DNA of 64,000 bases from Adineta ricciae. Its lineage: Eukaryota > Rotifera > Eurotatoria > Adinetida > Adinetidae. A program made the position numbers and the translations under genes. Positions 9,945 through 23,000 of this stretch are shown here, piece after piece. The stretch spans positions 372,001 through 436,000 of the forward strand of contig CAJNOJ010000046.1 of the NCBI GenBank assembly GCA_905250025.1, given 5' to 3'. The notes beneath the pieces are model-generated. The model made no database searches, was not told the DNA's origin, and saw only the letters and a list, made by a program, of their open reading frames with translations. Numbering within the stretch: position 1 is the first letter of the stretch; every line of letters starts with the position of its first letter.

Positions 9945-10894
9945 TGTTGTAGGTTAAATGAACGAACGGTAAAAGGAAACGATGTTCGATCTAAAATAAA
10001 CGTAATCACGATGAAATGTCGGATTTTAACTATTAGAATTCAAAATGATATGCTATGTTCGGTGATGTAGCAAACCTGTTTAGAATAAAATAATATCGAA
10101 ATAAACAAAAATACCACTGTCGGTATAATGCTGTCGAGACATTGACATCGATAGTAGCGATACTAATAAATAATAAGTTCGACCACCACCATGTCAGTGT
10201 TTTAAGCCTATAGAGGACACCAACGATCTATGCAGCATCTTTATGTTGCCGGTAAAAGTTGTAATAGGATAAGAATCTGACATTTTCACGACATGGAACA
10301 TTAAACGTTTGTTGCAAGAACTCTCAAGATAGATTTGCCATTTTTTAGCCGATATGACGATGGCAGATTCAGTTTTCGTCAAGTTTCATTTATATTTTAG
10401 TCCCTAGTCACTCAAAACATTTGGAAATTCATTTTTGCAAATATTTTATTCAACAAAAGTCTTCCTGTCTAGAATAAATGATATGCATTTGCATGAAGTA
10501 TTACGAATTTATCGAGTACATAGTATTGTACTCATTTTGATAAGATTTGACGTCGCAAACAGTAAAAAAGTTCATCTATCTATATCTACTAGCGTTTTTG
10601 ACAGATTTCTGTTCTTTGCTAATATTGACTTGTTGGACCTAAAAATACGTGTACGAGAACGCTTTGATATTTTCTATCGATGATTAGCATCTGTTATTTT
10701 GTTTGTTTCAAAAATGAATCAAGCCAATAGAAAAATTCTATCAAAATCCAATGAAAATACAGGTCCTTGCAATACCAAATCATCTTTATATGGTGCACTA
10801 TTTCACACACAAGTGTTTTGTTTATTTATAGTTACTCACTTTGATCAAACCAAACAATCATTCGTTTAGATTGCTTTTATTCGGCAAATTCACC
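9945..10894. other. Intergenic region, RPL37A to Pmp3
   Basis: Divergent gap holding both promoters. Short frames around 10194-10683 have neither splice partners nor a recognisable product. I see no RNA gene or repeat. Confidence 0.4.
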
Positions 10895-11203
10895 ATGGCT
10901 GTCGATCCGGTCGGAAAATGTTTACTTTTCATTATGGTTTGTATTCGATTCGTTGAGAAGAAGATATTTATTCATTTCTTATCGAATTAACAGGCTATTC
11001 TCTTACCTCCAGTTGCCGTGTACCTAGCTCGAGGCAAAATCTGCTCATGTATGGTTTGTATCAATGTTATCTTGACGCTTCTTGGATGGATTCCTGGTAA
11101 ATAGCTGCTGCTAATGATAGATTCTTAGAAATCAAGTTTCATTTCAGGTGTGATTCATGCATTCATTGTAATTTGCTGTTGTTCAGATTATCAGCCGGCT
11201 TAA
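10895..11203 (+). CDS. Pmp3 / UPF0057 small membrane proteolipid
   Basis: Three tiny exons, 10895-10936, 10994-11096 and 11148-11203, give 66 residues. The core is the Pmp3 signature: AILLPPVAVYLARG in the first membrane helix, then INVILTLLGWIPGVIHAF in the second, with a Cys-rich short tail. The family comprises two-helix hydrophobic plasma-membrane proteins linked in yeast and plants to ion homeostasis and salt or cold tolerance; the animal role is poorly known. The introns are 57 and 51 bp. The exons are too short to stand out as open frames, but the splice sites and phases are unambiguous. Confidence 0.93.
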
Positions 11204-11515
11204 TCTCATCGATAAATCTCATCTTTTAATCTAGCATAAAACGAACGTTTGTTTTTGATCGATAATCTTTTATTTTAGTTGGAGATTTCTTGAACGTTTT
11301 TTCATTGATTGTGTATTTTATTCTGATAAAAGGAGAGAAAGTATGAAATCTTTCGATTTATATCATGAGTCGATAAATAACGGTTACATAAGATTTTAAA
11401 ATAAAATGAAGCAAGAAAACGATGAAAAAAAAATGTCACGGATGAGTTAGCTTTCGTTTGACTCCGCTCGCTTCACTCACCATTGTACCTCCTGAACAAC
11501 TATCTAAACAAATTA
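11204..11515. other. Short intergenic gap
   Basis: No gene seen. An upstream exon of the following acidic protein could lie here, since an ATG-rich stretch at about 11400-11450 meets a possible donor, but the phase cannot be confirmed. Confidence 0.3.
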
Positions 11516-12184
11516 ATGCTTCCAATGTCACCAATGTGCAATTTTCGGCCGCTGTGCATGCCGAGATGTTCACCAGCGATGTGTCTTCCACAACCAATGA
11601 TGCCAATGATGCCGATGGCAGCTGCACCGATGTTCTGCCAACCGAATAACTTCAGTATGATTTCAACATCAACTCTAATGAGTGAATACGATTCACAAAT
11701 GTATGGTCGATTTCGACATGTTGAACGTGATCATCCACGATATCGTCATGCGCCTTTCGATTGGTATCGGCCTCCCAAACAGTGCTATAATATCATTCAT
11801 GAGGACGCAGCTGTTGTAACAATGGATGGACCTGTACCTATTGGAGACTTTTATCGCCATTACATCTACGGCGATGAATACGACGAATACGATGAATACG
11901 AAGATGATGATTCTACGCCGTATGATTCGGATGATTATGATGATATAGGAGATTCGTCGTATGAAGCAAGAAGTACCGGCTATCGACGATACCCGCAGAG
12001 AGGCTCGGATTTCGATGATGACGATATTCCTGCACGGTCAGCGTTAAGTGGACGAAATAATTCAACATTTGATCCTAATCGTCGAAGTACAATGGCGTCG
12101 AATCTAAATCGACGCACTCGATTAGCAACTGGAGATGACGATCTGGACGATGCAGCTTCCATAAACAGTACATACGGAAATTAA
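11516..12184 (+). CDS. Low-complexity protein: Met/Pro/Cys-rich head, Tyr/Asp-rich acidic tail
   Basis: Open frame of 222 residues from the first in-frame ATG (11516). The upstream part of the frame lacks an ATG. The first 40 residues are rich in Met, Pro and Cys. The middle has an FDWYRPP segment and a more regular stretch containing VVTMDGPVPIGDFYRHYIYG. It is followed by dense Asp-Glu-Tyr repeats and an Arg/Ser/Asn-rich end. There is no signal peptide or membrane segment. A missing 5' exon is possible. I do not recognise the family. The clean 669-bp frame and its good spacing to the convergent GPCR make it likely real. Confidence 0.55.
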   Translation: MLPMSPMCNFRPLCMPRCSPAMCLPQPMMPMMPMAAAPMFCQPNNFSMISTSTLMSEYDSQMYGRFRHVERDHPRYRHAPFDWYRPPKQCYNIIHEDAAVVTMDGPVPIGDFYRHYIYGDEYDEYDEYEDDDSTPYDSDDYDDIGDSSYEARSTGYRRYPQRGSDFDDDDIPARSALSGRNNSTFDPNRRSTMASNLNRRTRLATGDDDLDDAASINSTYGN

Positions 12185-12305
12185 CAAAAATTCAAACGTC
12201 CTTTTGCTGATTTGAAAACATTTATTTCTTTATTGATAACAAAACTTGTCTACAGCTAAAATCAAAAAGATACATTGTGAACACTCACACTCGATCGATT
12301 GTTCT

Positions 12306-14980
12306 CTATCGGATTTGTTTCAGAGTCAATGGTGGTACTGATAATCGTATGATATGTCTCCTATTAAATCCTATATCAATACTTGTCTTCCGACGTTGTT
12401 TGATTCGATACATATTTTCCGTTGGCTTCAATGGCATTCCATGGAGTCGAGGATAGTACAGAACCGGTAATGAGTTATTTTTTCTTTGTATAATCGGATA
12501 GCGATAATGCCGTTTGCAATGAACAATTCTTTTCATTGTTCGAATACATGCCAAACGATATTTACGAGAAAATAAATGATAAAATATCGGATTCACCGTC
12601 GCACCGATGTAGTATAAAATGCCGCTGATAAAGTAGAAGATTCTATACACACGTTGCTGAGTTTGAGATAATTGAGCAGTCGGACGACTTGTTATCAAAC
12701 GCTGCATATGAAACGGAGCATAGCAGATAATAAATGCAATAACTACCGCGACTGGAAACAAATAAATATTCTATGTATATCATTTATAATTTAACGGAAC
12801 GATATAATATTATATTCTTGAGTAGTACTATTTAAAGATATTCATTCACTCTATGCTTAAAATACGGGACTGCAGACTTGAAATCATGTCGCATGACTTC
12901 CGGTTCTAGCCCCGACTAAAGTTCCGCTTAAATACCTGATTTCGAGGGAAATCACCTCCGGCGAGTCTTTCAAATAGAGTTGAATGTTTTGCTGCTCCAA
13001 GCTCACTTTACCGCAGGGAAAGTTCTCAATAAGTACATTCAATTTCATTTTTTTAACTAGTTATATTAAGTATATTACTGTTCTGCAAGACGCGGCAACA
13101 CATCAGATTACGTTGTCAAATAATATGTCGTGACTGCCAGACTACATTTCTTTGAACTATATATACGTGTTCACCTAGAGGCTATAGACGGAGTTCTCTC
13201 CGCTTTCACGAACATAAAGCCACAAATTAACCGCTGAGGTTACTAGAAGTTGGCATTGAAAACTGTAAATAACTATCTAGACTGTTTTTTTCCACGTCTC
13301 CAACGTAAAATTGTAATCACCGAACAGCCCACTTGAGGGTATTCTTGTAATTCTATAGTACGAACGTAAAGTATTATCTCCAACTGAGTTCTTTCTGTTT
13401 GATCATCTCATCTAACAAAAATTTTGAAGGGATCAACAAACCCATGTACTCATAAGACGTGTCTACCTTGAACAATAACTCTCGCAAGAACGATTTCTTG
13501 TTAACGAATAAGACAGAAGACTAATGATAATTGTACACTAGTATTTTTTTTAAAATTAACATAATTGCTTTAGCATCTTTAGGAATTTTAATAAGGTTTG
13601 CTAAATATTCTCACATTCAACAAAACATCGCGCGTGATCTTCCATTAATAATCACAAGTTTATTCAATCAGAACATGTCCTGGACGACAATTTCTCTTCT
13701 GCTGCTCATCTAATTATCTGAAAAAGGTTAGTAAGCTTCTTACTATAATCTTTTATGAACATTAATTCCCAATATACAATCATTAAATTTAAAAATTGCG
13801 TACATGCTATGCATTAGTAAAACATGCTGGATAGAAACCTATGTTAAGAAAGTTCTCTGAGTAGGGAAAACAATACTATTTAAATCGATGACAAGAGTTC
13901 AAACTATCGATCATCGAGGATCAGAGAAAGTGTTGCATTCAATATTGAGACAAGCATGACAGCTGTCATTCGGCGTATTTTTTTTTTATGTGAAACATGC
14001 GGTTAATCTGACTTACAAAGCATTTTAAAGGCTGACTTTTTCATTGATTGAATATGTAAGGATAACCGCCGAGAAGAAGTTCTCTCGTGTCGAATCAATG
14101 ATTGGCGTGTTGGAACAGAATCTGTAGGTAATGTGCGACGCTCGACTCGATTTTGTGATATTGATCCACCTGAATGTAAGCCAGTATCCAGGGTAATCGT
14201 GTCTTCCTTCATCGAATCTGGATCAGTCAATAATCCGATATTATACAATCGACGTGCCATCAGTGCATACAAGAGACAGAGTATAAATGCTGGTAGAACG
14301 AAAAAAACGATCGTCGAAATATGAAAACAGATCACAACAAGAGCAGCGTATTTGGGATTTAAGAAACATTCAGAGTTGACTATTTCCGTTAGATAAAAGT
14401 ATGGCGTTGAAGAAAGAATAGCAAAAAACCAAATGATAATTTGAATTTTAATCGCACTTCCGAATGTCGAGACTGACGCATCACGAAGTGGATGACAGAC
14501 AGCTAGATAACGTTCGATCGTAAATGCACTAAAGTTAAACATAACATCAGACATTTATCGACAATCTTTGTTTCGGTTTGCAAATTACCTGATGGTTAAT
14601 ATCGATGCATTCGTAGATGTTTCAGCAAGAAGAGCACGAATTTGACATCCGAGACGTTCCCAAGGAGCTTTAATTCGCAGAAACTAATGAATACATTCAT
14701 AGAAATGATGATTAAATCTAGAAAAACCTCAGCTTACTTCGATTTCAAATGGTAAACTGACAATCAACGGTAAAGTATCGCTAATTGCTAAGTTGAGTAG
14801 ATAGCAATTAGTTACTGTCTTCATGTCTCGATTCAGCGAAATGATGAGAATTGTGAGTAAATTATTGGCCAGTCCAGCACAAAATATCGGAATATAGATT
14901 GCACCTTGAATAATGCCAAGTATATTCGTAAATTCATCAGCGATATGCGTGGAATTGAGGGTGAGATTGACTGAAGTCAT
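12306..14980 (-). CDS. Rhodopsin-class GPCR, neuromedin-U/pyrokinin-receptor-like
   Basis: Exons 14980-14738, 14683-14589, 14528-14017 and 12751-12306 give 431 residues. The extracellular N-terminus carries NLT and NST sequons. TM1-TM2 show the LNLAISD pattern. TM3 ends in ERYLAVCHP (ERY at 118-120, the DRY equivalent). TM6 has FIICYAPFHMQR and TM7 ends in NPIFYHLFS (NPxxY). The APFHMQR motif resembles neuromedin U and insect capa/pyrokinin receptors, so a PRXamide-like peptide ligand is plausible but unproven. It is a G-protein-coupled plasma-membrane receptor. The third intron is unusually long here (1265 bp) and contains a tRNA-like fragment. The C-terminal tail is basic with a possible palmitoylation Cys after TM7. 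Confidence 0.85.
12870..12920 (+). repeat. Possible degenerate tRNA-Ser-like (SINE-type) fragment in a GPCR intron
   Basis: GACTTGAAATC at 12875-12885 resembles the anticodon loop of tRNA-Ser(UGA). After a short variable-arm-like stretch, CGGTTCTAGCCCCG at 12901-12914 resembles a pol III B box. Stems do not pair fully and no good A box or acceptor stem is seen, so it is not a functional tRNA. Confidence 0.25.
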
Positions 14981-16211
14981 TGTAGTATTAAAAAAATCGA
15001 TTAAAAGTAAACATTAGAAATAACTTTGTAAGTCTTGCATGAATGACATCGCTGCATCGTTTTTTTTTCATCAACATCAGTAGTACATGGTTTATCTATT
15101 TATAGAGACTTTGTCAGAAACAGAGAAGAAAAAGAGAAGAAAAACAAGTCGACGGAACGCAAAAGAACTCAATCAACAAAAGAGAGAAGAAAATCTTTCT
15201 TCATGCCAAATTAAACTAAGGTGAAGACTTTCTTGCTTAAAACGTCAAAGCACATCTGCACCAAGTTTCATTAGCGATTTGATAGTTTTCTTATCTGCTC
15301 AGCAAACTGTCTGTCATATGCAGGAAAACACTCTAACTTATGTCAAGTAAATCTGTCGTATTTTCAGACAACAATCGGCTTTCTGCAGATATCAAGTACA
15401 GTTGAGAGAAAATCTAGGAAAGTCGAGCCTTCTCTGTAACGTCTCACCAGTTGTTAATATTATATTTCCAGCCTTTTGGATAAGAGGAATGTTTCCTGAG
15501 AGACTTTGCTCGTCATCATTTGTAGAGTGAATGTCAAACAGCATATTCTTCTACGATTTCGTGTGTAATCATTCTCGTAAAGAATCAAATCTGATTTGTA
15601 AGACCATCAACTTCGTAGAAACCAAAAACTAATTGTTCGGCAGGTGAAGAGATGAAAAAGACTTCGTCAATCGTCAAATCAATCTTTTAATTATCTGAAT
15701 TGACATTAAACTGAGTAACTACTGGAGAAAGAGTAGAGCAAACAATTTGGCAAATGAATGCTTTCTCAACCAATTCATATGACGTTCATAGCACATTTAA
15801 TTTGAGAACAATGTGAGAAACTGGCGTAAGAATATACTTTTCCTTAGTTCGTCAATAGTCATCAAGAAATGATCAAACATTCCGCACGCTATTCTACCAT
15901 TTGCATAGGATTTGAAAATCGTACTAAAAGAACAGAAGGTACGGTTTGACTTTACTGAGCAACTTTGCTTCCGGAGACGAGACATGAATCGATTGCGGTT
16001 GTAATTACTCTTTCACTTGACAAGTAGTCATTAACAACAAAGAATTTGCCGAATCTATAAATCAAAGATTATGATTTTGTTATTGGAAAAAAACGAAAAA
16101 CAACATTATATGCATGTTTGATGAATAATGCTTTCGGAGTTTTGTTTTGTTACAATAATGATTGTCATTTGTAAAAAGAGAAGAAAGAGACGAGATACAC
16201 ATGCACACATT
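14981..16211. other. Intergenic region
   Basis: AT-rich with no supported exon. The short minus-strand frame at 15797-15985 has no splice partner. It should contain the GPCR promoter and the 3' end of the membrane-protein gene. Confidence 0.4.
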
Positions 16212-17524
16212 TCAAGCATAAATCGCGGTGAGTTGTTGTTCGCCGCCAAGATAGACGATTTTCGGGTGATAGGATGGTGATTCTGTTGTTGTAAATGGCG
16301 ATGTATCAGTGACTTGATCATCATTAGATGATAAAATTCTCGATGAAAGTTGAACATTATTCCGAAAAACACCATAAATAATGTTATCGTAATCACTCGA
16401 TGTCGGAAGATTGGTTTGCTGCCGTCGTTTGTAGACAGGATCAATTGATGAATGGTAATGCTTCTTCCATCGCCGCCGACGTAACATATATACACTTCCA
16501 GCAAGAATAAGAATAATTACAAAGAGTATTAAAGATGAAACAATTATTGAAATTGTAATCATATCAAACGACAGAAGTTGATGTAATTTACCATTTGTAT
16601 TTTGACAAGTACCATGTATACAACTATCTCCTAATGGACATTGAATAAAAGAATCACATTTTCCATTCCTTCGACCTTCACAGTAAGCTAAATACGAGCA
16701 AAGTAAAAGTTATTAATTAAAAGAAAGAAGTTTGTACACAGGATTGACTCACCTCGATTGTCATTTGAAAACTTCTTCTGTGCTAAATCTTTCGGACATG
16801 TACATACTGTTGCTGAACTATTCAAATGACACCATTCTAAGCATCGAACATGTTTGATTGTACATTGACTGAGATTTTTCACGGCATGAACACATATTGA
16901 ATGTTGATCAGAAGTTAAATAAGATTGCAGTGGTGAACGACATACACATCGATATTGTTCATGATCACATTGGTAGATATCTATTGGATAACAGAGATTC
17001 TCTTTCGAACAGTAGTCGTTTAATGTGGATTCGATTTTGAATTTCACTTGGAATAGTTCTTTATTATCAGTGCGATAAACTGTCTTTGTCGAGCAATTTG
17101 TACTTGTCAGATTTCTAAGATAAGTCACACCTGATGACAAATACATAATGTTTTTCTCGGTTAATACTGTTCGAACGAATTCACCGCGTAGAGTTGATGA
17201 CGATTCGACTGATGTCCAGTTCAATGATGTTTGATTTGCACATTGAATAAGATTTAGATCCAGACGGATCAATGGCTTTTGCGATTGGTGACGTGTGATT
17301 AGTTGAACAGGAAAGGCTTTCTGACTGTTTTTATGCAATGAATATGGTATTGTCATGGTTAATGTTCGTTTGTCAATCGTCATGTTCGTCGAAGTCGAAT
17401 TGAATGAACAATTCGTGAGAATAGTGAACTTAGTCAGTGCACAATTCGTAATCTCTCCACGTCCGACGATGACAGAAACGACATAAACCATAAGAATAAA
17501 TAATAAAATATGATTAGACAACAT
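16212..17524 (-). CDS. Type I single-pass membrane protein with Cys-rich ectodomain
   Basis: Two exons, 17524-16753 and 16687-16212, give 415 residues. Residues 1-20 form a signal peptide. The ectodomain of about 295 residues has many N-glycosylation sequons and clustered cysteines in its second half: a CxCxxP region, a C-x-CP segment, and an EGF-like run ending with CPLGDSCIHGTC just before the membrane. One helix (about residues 305-330, IISSLILFVIILILAG-like) is followed by RRRRWKK and a 90-residue cytoplasmic tail with several tyrosines (YDNIIYGVF, KIVYLGG). This fits an adhesion or receptor protein at the cell surface. I do not recognise an orthologue. Confidence 0.75.
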
Positions 17525-20055
17525 GCGATGGCAATATTTGTCTGGAAAGCCACCTAATAGAGCAGAAAAACATTATGTTTCGTGTACCTAAAACGAACAA
17601 CTGGTGAGAAAGAAAGAGTTCATTCCAATCTAAATCAATGTTTATTAAACGTGTGTCGATGAACTATGGTTATTCGTACACGTACAACAATTACGAATTC
17701 TAATGGTTGTTATGTGCTTTATGAGATAACTGGAAATGAACATTCTATGCTGGGAATTAATAAAGAATCGACGGACTATGGAAATATGTTAATAGGGACT
17801 ATTCAACATTCTTATTGACTATCTATTAATCCAAACAATATAGATAGCAGAAGACAAAATGAGAAAAATAGAAATGTTTTATGTTAAACAATAGAACGAC
17901 ATGCATATTAAATGTCCTTGCCTATAGACGAGAGTAGTCCATCTCGTATGAACTGCAGATGGACAGTTTCAGTATTTCTCTTTCTCTGTCTGTTTACTTG
18001 TCCGTCAGAAAAAACTCTAGCGGGAGAAATGAGTATACGCACATTGGATTACATCACATTCTACTGGAAAAAAACAAATGAATTATCATGCTCTTTCTTA
18101 TTCTCTTGAATATCAAGTAAATAATATGTTAGTGTAACATCGAATATCTGTTTCTCAATATTTATACACATTCTTACCTTGGTTAATCGTTTTCTCTCTC
18201 TACTTTCTCAGTTGCAGCTCGATACTTATTGTCTTCCCATATTGACACAATTAGCTCCTATTACATTTTCTTTCTTTTCTAGTCAACAAATACATTAGCT
18301 ATCCATCAAATCATTTCTCAATATAAAAAAAGAAGAAAACTTGTTGACTTTACGCTTGCTATCTTTTCTATCTCTCCTTCTCTCTCTCTCTTTCCTTCTG
18401 CTTCTCGTGACGGTGTAAACGATTATATAATACAAGCTAATTCTTTCTCTCGCTCGCATTCTGTATCATAGAACTACCATTAGTGATCTAACAAACGTTT
18501 CCCTCCTTTTTTCACTCATGTATATAACGAGGGAAAAGTTTGCAATGACCTTGCCATGGTCTTCCTCATTCAATCGTTCAGAAGTATCTATTGTTCTATC
18601 ATCCAGAAAATGCATTCATGACATGGTGATGATTGTCAAGTGTAGTACGATTTCTTAAGTCTTTCTCGTCTCTGGCATCATTTAATAAATGATTGAGGAT
18701 GACCTCGACGGATAGAATGTCTTCAGTAACAATCGATTGATGAAGGAACGGAAACAAGTTGTTCCTCTCTTTTATTTTCTTCTAATTTTGGACTTCCGAC
18801 AGTCATCGAGATGATCGACGAGCGTAACAGAATAGCAGAGAAGAACTTCGGCAATAATAGGAGAAAGAGCATTCGCTGATCGAGGAAAGGAAATCTTGCA
18901 TAAGAGTTTAATCAATTTCACATCGAACATTCATACATCAATAATAGACAAATGGTTTCTTCTTGTCAAAATTAAATGAACGGATGAGATTTCTAAATTG
19001 AGAACGATCATGAACAGATCTAATCGTTTCTCTCTGTGTGCAACAGTTTATGATTGAACATGTCATGAGAGAAAAAGAAGTGACGTTCACTCTTCTCCTT
19101 TCTTACGATCATCAATTAATAATCATTGATTCTATGATGAAACGAACTTTGAATAAAAGATTATCAATATTTTAGACCTTGAAAGCAAAGACATAGGCAA
19201 ATGTCAATCTGATTCCATCCAACAATTAGATGACTGGCATTCTTTATCGACTTGAAAAATCATCGTACCGTCAGGCATGAAATGAAGGAGAATGCAGTAG
19301 TTATATATATATATATCTACTGTATCAGTATCTAGTTAGACTTTGATTGACATCGACTTATCCGAAGGAATATTGGCGTATTTTGATAGAATGAATAATT
19401 GAATCGGAGAGGAAAGAAATGAGATTAATTTCTTGTTGGATAATCTCAATACCTTGTGGATTACGTAATTCGAATACGATGCATCATAGTTTGAAATTAA
19501 AAATATGTTCACGATCTGTAACAGTTCTTCTCTGTTAAAGTCATTTATAGGAATCACTCAGTCATTCTTTACTTATCTTAAGTGAAATTACTTTCACAAT
19601 TGAGTCGATTGAGAGTCATTTATATGACTAAAGTATACTTCGCACAAACTGCTTAACATGATCGCTTTTCCTTCAATATTGATTCAATCATCTCAATATT
19701 ATCAAGGTTACATGGCAACATCACGACCCATTAGACTAAATCCGTTTCTTTCACAATAGACTTCCTTAGATTTGATCAATCTTGATAATGACCTCTTTTC
19801 TTTATTGATTTCATTCCATTAACTACTTACACATAGCTTGGATATTTTTGCTCTTAATGAAAACTATCGTTACGTTAGTATTTTCTAAATAACACATGCT
19901 TAACACACACACACATAGGTATATATTCATTTAACATTAGGACAGAAAACAAAAGTAAAATTGAATGAGGAGAGATTAAATAAATAAACAAACACCGGAA
20001 GTCAACGACAATAAAAATATATGTATATCTCTATATATGTTTGTAGATTCCTAGA
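17525..20055. other. 2.5-kb intergenic region with simple repeats
   Basis: No supported gene. Low-complexity elements are a CT-rich tract at about 18368-18410, a (TA)n run at 19301-19316 and an (AC)n run at about 19903-19914. The short frames at 17912-18109 and 19336-19557 look accidental. Confidence 0.45.
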
Positions 20056-23000
20056 TCAATAAGTAAACAATTCCGGATATTTGAAACTGTTCGTATGTAA
20101 TTTCGATGACTTTTCGCTTGGAGTTGGTGTTAGATTCTTTGGAGTTGTTCCGTTACTTGTTGGTACTGATGTTGCTGATGTCGGTAGACTATCTTTGGAT
20201 AAATAGAGAACATTCAATAGTTGTCCGATTCTTTGATCGACTTGTCGTTGTTTCTCATTGACACGAGATTTTAATTCTTCGAATGGTTTCGTTCGGAATT
20301 CTTCGATCAAACGTCGTTTTTCATCATGACGATCGCGCGTGGACTCAGCTGCATTAAACACATCGCGTATTGTTTGAAATGATATATCTTCGACACAGTT
20401 ATCATTCTAAACAAACAAATCATTTGTTTATAGAGATCTTTGACTCGTCGTATTCTTTCTCATACGCTAAATGTTGCACGAGTATCTGTTTCACTGATGA
20501 TTGACCCATCAGTTTCCGAATCTTCATTAATTTCACCAGCAGTATTGTTGATTTCTGAAAGAAAAGAATATAATTAGATGGATTCATGATTCCCTCGCCT
20601 AATTTCTTAGTTTGATTATCGGCGAGAATAGATAAATGTTGTTGTTTTCTCATTTCTGACAATTGTTTGACAAAAGAAGAAAAGAAGGAAAGCAAGAAAA
20701 TTATTCGCCGGTATAGTAAAAAAGAAACGCGACTTCTTCCATTAACATTTTTGCTTTTATTTAGTCTTACGATAGTGTGAAGAAGATTAAATTCCAGTGA
20801 TACTATTAGAGAAAAAAAAACTTTTCTTCTTCTTTTTCTTGTTCGTCGTGTTTTTCTTCATCTCCTCGGGATTTTTCTGGTTTCAGCTCAGTTCTTCTGC
20901 TGAGAAGAAGTACAAAACAACAGTAATGATCAAGCTTATATGACAACTACACCAGAAAAATGTTAACGGATTAGATTTTTTGTCAAAATGCCGCTCCTTC
21001 AACTATATCTCTTAGCAGTCACCGGTTTTATTGGAATTATCTTCAATTGGCTTCTCATTCTCGCAATCCAACGAAAAATCTATCATCATCAGCATTCAAA
21101 TCGATTAGCTGCACCAGTGTCAACGAAATCGTTACTACGTACACAAACATCGTTAACCGGACACAATCTTCAACCTCCTGTGTTACCTTCCGTGCGTTCA
21201 TCGGTATCGATGTTTGATAAATTTATCTTAGCATTCTTAATCAATGATATCTTTGTATGTAACTTTTTATTACCACTACGTTTACTTGATCTCGCTCAAG
21301 GTTTACCCGGTGGATTTCTTTGTTTTATTCTAAAATTCTTCGAAAAATTATCGACGATTATCGAATTAATCATTATTAATTTACTTCTTATAACAACGCT
21401 AATCTTCTTCTGGAAAAAACGCTTGATGACAACGAAATTATGGATTATTTTATTTCTATGCGTTGTGCCCATTTTAGGTAGCTGTCTAATGACTGCATTC
21501 ACGTTCATCGATGTGGAAGAATATGAGCAGAGAAATCGTCCGCCGACATGTAAGCAAACTTATATATTCATGAATGTGTCAACTCAAAAGAACTGCAATA
21601 CTTTTTGTTGTTTGATTACCTATGTTGTTATATTTATGAACTTTATTTTACTTATCAAAACAAGACACGCGATACAAATCTATCGTCAAAACACACTGAA
21701 AACTCTAACTGAAGCGGCGATGACAACATCGAAAAATGATTCGAGTCTCTATGACCAAGTAAAATGAAATGAAATGAAATGATTTATGAAACATTAAGTA
21801 TGTTTTTTTCTAGAATTCAACTGAATCAAGTTATCGTCGTTCAATGTTCTATTCAATATCAATAACGAATGAATCTCTTGCACCCAATGCAACTCCTCCA
21901 GTTCGTCGTTCATCTCAGGCAATTGATTATTTAGCTTATTTGACTATCATCGAAAATAGTCATACACTTGTTCGTTCCACATGTTTGATATTAATTATCT
22001 ATTTAATCGTTCACATACCATATTGGTTGTCGGAATTTTCTACGAATGAACTGTCATCTCAAACGCGTGATCTCTTCTTTCTTTGTCATATTCTCAAACC
22101 ACTCTGCTATATACTAACCAATGAGAAATATCGCCATCATGTCTGGGCTATATTGAAATGTGAAACCTTTCGGATGTTACCCAATCTTCTCCGACGGAAA
22201 TCTCGCGTAGTCTCGGTGAACAATTCCAGCAATAATAATACAAATCTTACCTAATGGTTCTGGACGAAATTCGCGATCGAATCTTGATGTGTCATATCCT
22301 GATGCATCGAGCGCATTGACAATGGATTCTTGAGAAAAGAGACATTCTTTCGGAATGTGATCTGATATTGTATCATCGAATGTTTGATCAAATGCATTTA
22401 CAGGTAACAGATACGGAGCACGGATTTCACGAAGACGAACAACCTGAAGAGAAACAAAAGCGAATGTTTTCCTTGTTTATTTGTTTTTTTTTCTCGAACT
22501 ATAGTTATTATTAAATCAACAAAAAAGACATCGAGGAAATACATCTAAATGCCGGAAATTTGATCTAAACTTCGAAAATAGGATAATGTTTTTTCCCCGT
22601 AGGTTAGGAACTAATCAAGCATCTATTACGGAAATGACTGGCAAAAGAGACTTTCTATTTTAGGATTTTCTTTTCAAATTCGATGTTCACTTACTTCATC
22701 GACATGATGAGAAAATGATCTGATATCGTTTAATTTTGACATTAAATTAAAATAAGCAGCAATTAAAGCGTGAATACTATAATGATTGGCACGAGAGAGT
22801 TTGCGGTGTGAAGTTTGATTAAGATTCCCGTTGGAATCAGACATTTTTGTGATAGTCGACTGAAGAGAAAAGAAATTTCTTTTGCAAAAGAAATGCTTTC
22901 TTGTTTGTTCATACTTGAATTTCAAAACAGAAATGAATGACATCAACGAGAACATCTTTGTCTCCACCTTCGAGTGTAACGAGGTTCATCAAGCAATAAA

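Noticed and set aside
17912..18109. 65-codon frame with a hydrophobic, signal-like stretch
   Set aside because: Isolated in a repeat-rich intergenic region, no mature protein after the hydrophobic part and no splice partner.
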